A DNA stretch of 7,439 nucleotides from JANYIP01 sp031394045. Lineage in GTDB: Bacteria > Actinomycetota > Actinomycetes > Prado026. The notes beneath the pieces were generated by a model. It was not told the DNA's origin. It saw only the letters and a program-made list of their open reading frames with translations, and did no database searches. Both the position numbers and the translations under genes were made by a program. Where the stretch lies: assembly GCA_031394045.1 (NCBI GenBank), contig JANMWN010000167.1:1-7439 (forward strand), read 5' to 3'. Every line of letters begins with the position of its first letter. Position 1 is the stretch's first letter. Shown here piece by piece: positions 7,065 to 7,439 of this stretch.

Positions 7065-7439
7065 TCACCAGCCGCGCGACTCCCAGCCGGCCAGCGAGGG
7101 GCGCTCCCGGCCGATGGTCGTGTCGTCCCCGTGGCCCGGGTACACCCAGGTCTCGTCGGGCAGTCGGCCGAACAGCTTGTCGGCCACGTCACGATAGAGC
7201 GAGGCGAAGTCCTCGGGGTTGGTCGTCCGCCCGACCCCGCCAGGGAACAGGCAGTCGCCGGTGAAGACGTGCGGCCCACCCTCGGGGTCGTCGTACACCA
7301 GCGCGATGCTGCCCGGCGTGTGCCCCACCAGGTGCACGACCGAGAGCTCGACGGCGCCGAACCGCAGCGTGTCGCCGTCCTCGAGGAACACCTCGGTCTC
7401 CACCGGGATCTCGGTCGCGTCCAGCGGGTGCGCGAAGGT
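7065..7439 (-). CDS. Metallo-beta-lactamase-fold hydrolase, C-terminal part (gene runs off the right edge)
   Basis: The last 124 residues are present; the frame is open to the window edge and upstream codons (TFAHPLDATEIP) continue the family pattern. Of the metal-binding motifs, LVGHTPGSIAL (38-48 of the fragment) carries one His ligand, FTGDCLFPGGVGRT (59-72) the bridging Asp, and VYPGHGDDT (99-107) the last His. The HxHxDH motif would lie beyond the edge. The layout is that of glyoxalase II-like hydrolases of the MBL superfamily, which commonly split thioesters; the substrate is unknown. A gene of this kind lies near uvrB and uvrA in mycobacteria (Rv1637c), so it is probably the conserved neighbour. 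The GTG at 7403 is an internal codon, not the start. Convergent with uvrB across the heptamer array. Confidence 0.92.
   Translation of the reverse strand, partial: TFAHPLDATEIPVETEVFLEDGDTLRFGAVELSVVHLVGHTPGSIALVYDDPEGGPHVFTGDCLFPGGVGRTTNPEDFASLYRDVADKLFGRLPDETWVYPGHGDDTTIGRERPSLAGWESRGW

Overview
The window comes from a high-GC Gram-positive actinomycete. The evidence is very GC-rich DNA with G/C at third codon positions, an S1 protein with four S1 domains and a long acidic tail, an actinobacterial-type UvrB, GTG and TTG starts, and leaderless-looking promoters. The protein wording suggests Propionibacteriales (Nocardioides or Kribbella relatives), but that placement is a guess.

Layout, left to right: (1) the 5' part of a class I SAM-dependent methyltransferase on the minus strand, divergent from (2) rpsA, ribosomal protein S1; the two predicted -10 boxes overlap. 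(3) A terminator hairpin follows rpsA. (4) A small HEAT-repeat protein gene is bracketed by two near-identical 52-bp hairpin-forming repeats. (5) A secreted GH26-like glycoside hydrolase lies on the minus strand with a TTG start. (6) coaE, dephospho-CoA kinase, is divergent from it. (7) A short minus-strand ORF for a one-helix, Arg-rich membrane protein is wedged between coaE and uvrB. (8) uvrB is preceded by a sequence closely resembling the RecA-independent DNA-damage promoter of actinobacteria (PafBC type), placed for a leaderless mRNA. (9) A 7-bp tandem repeat follows the uvrB stop. (10) The 3' part of a metallo-beta-lactamase-fold hydrolase gene runs in from the right on the minus strand.

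The backbone rpsA - coaE - uvrB - MBL hydrolase is conserved housekeeping synteny in actinobacteria, covering translation, CoA synthesis and excision repair; in mycobacteria uvrA follows nearby. The HEAT gene with its flanking repeats and the GH26-like gene sit between rpsA and coaE, which are adjacent in M. tuberculosis, so this about 1.8-kb stretch is the accessory part. I see no complete new multi-gene system. The most notable signals are the paired 52-bp palindromes around the HEAT gene, the uvrB damage-type promoter, the overlapping divergent promoters at rpsA, and the heptamer array.
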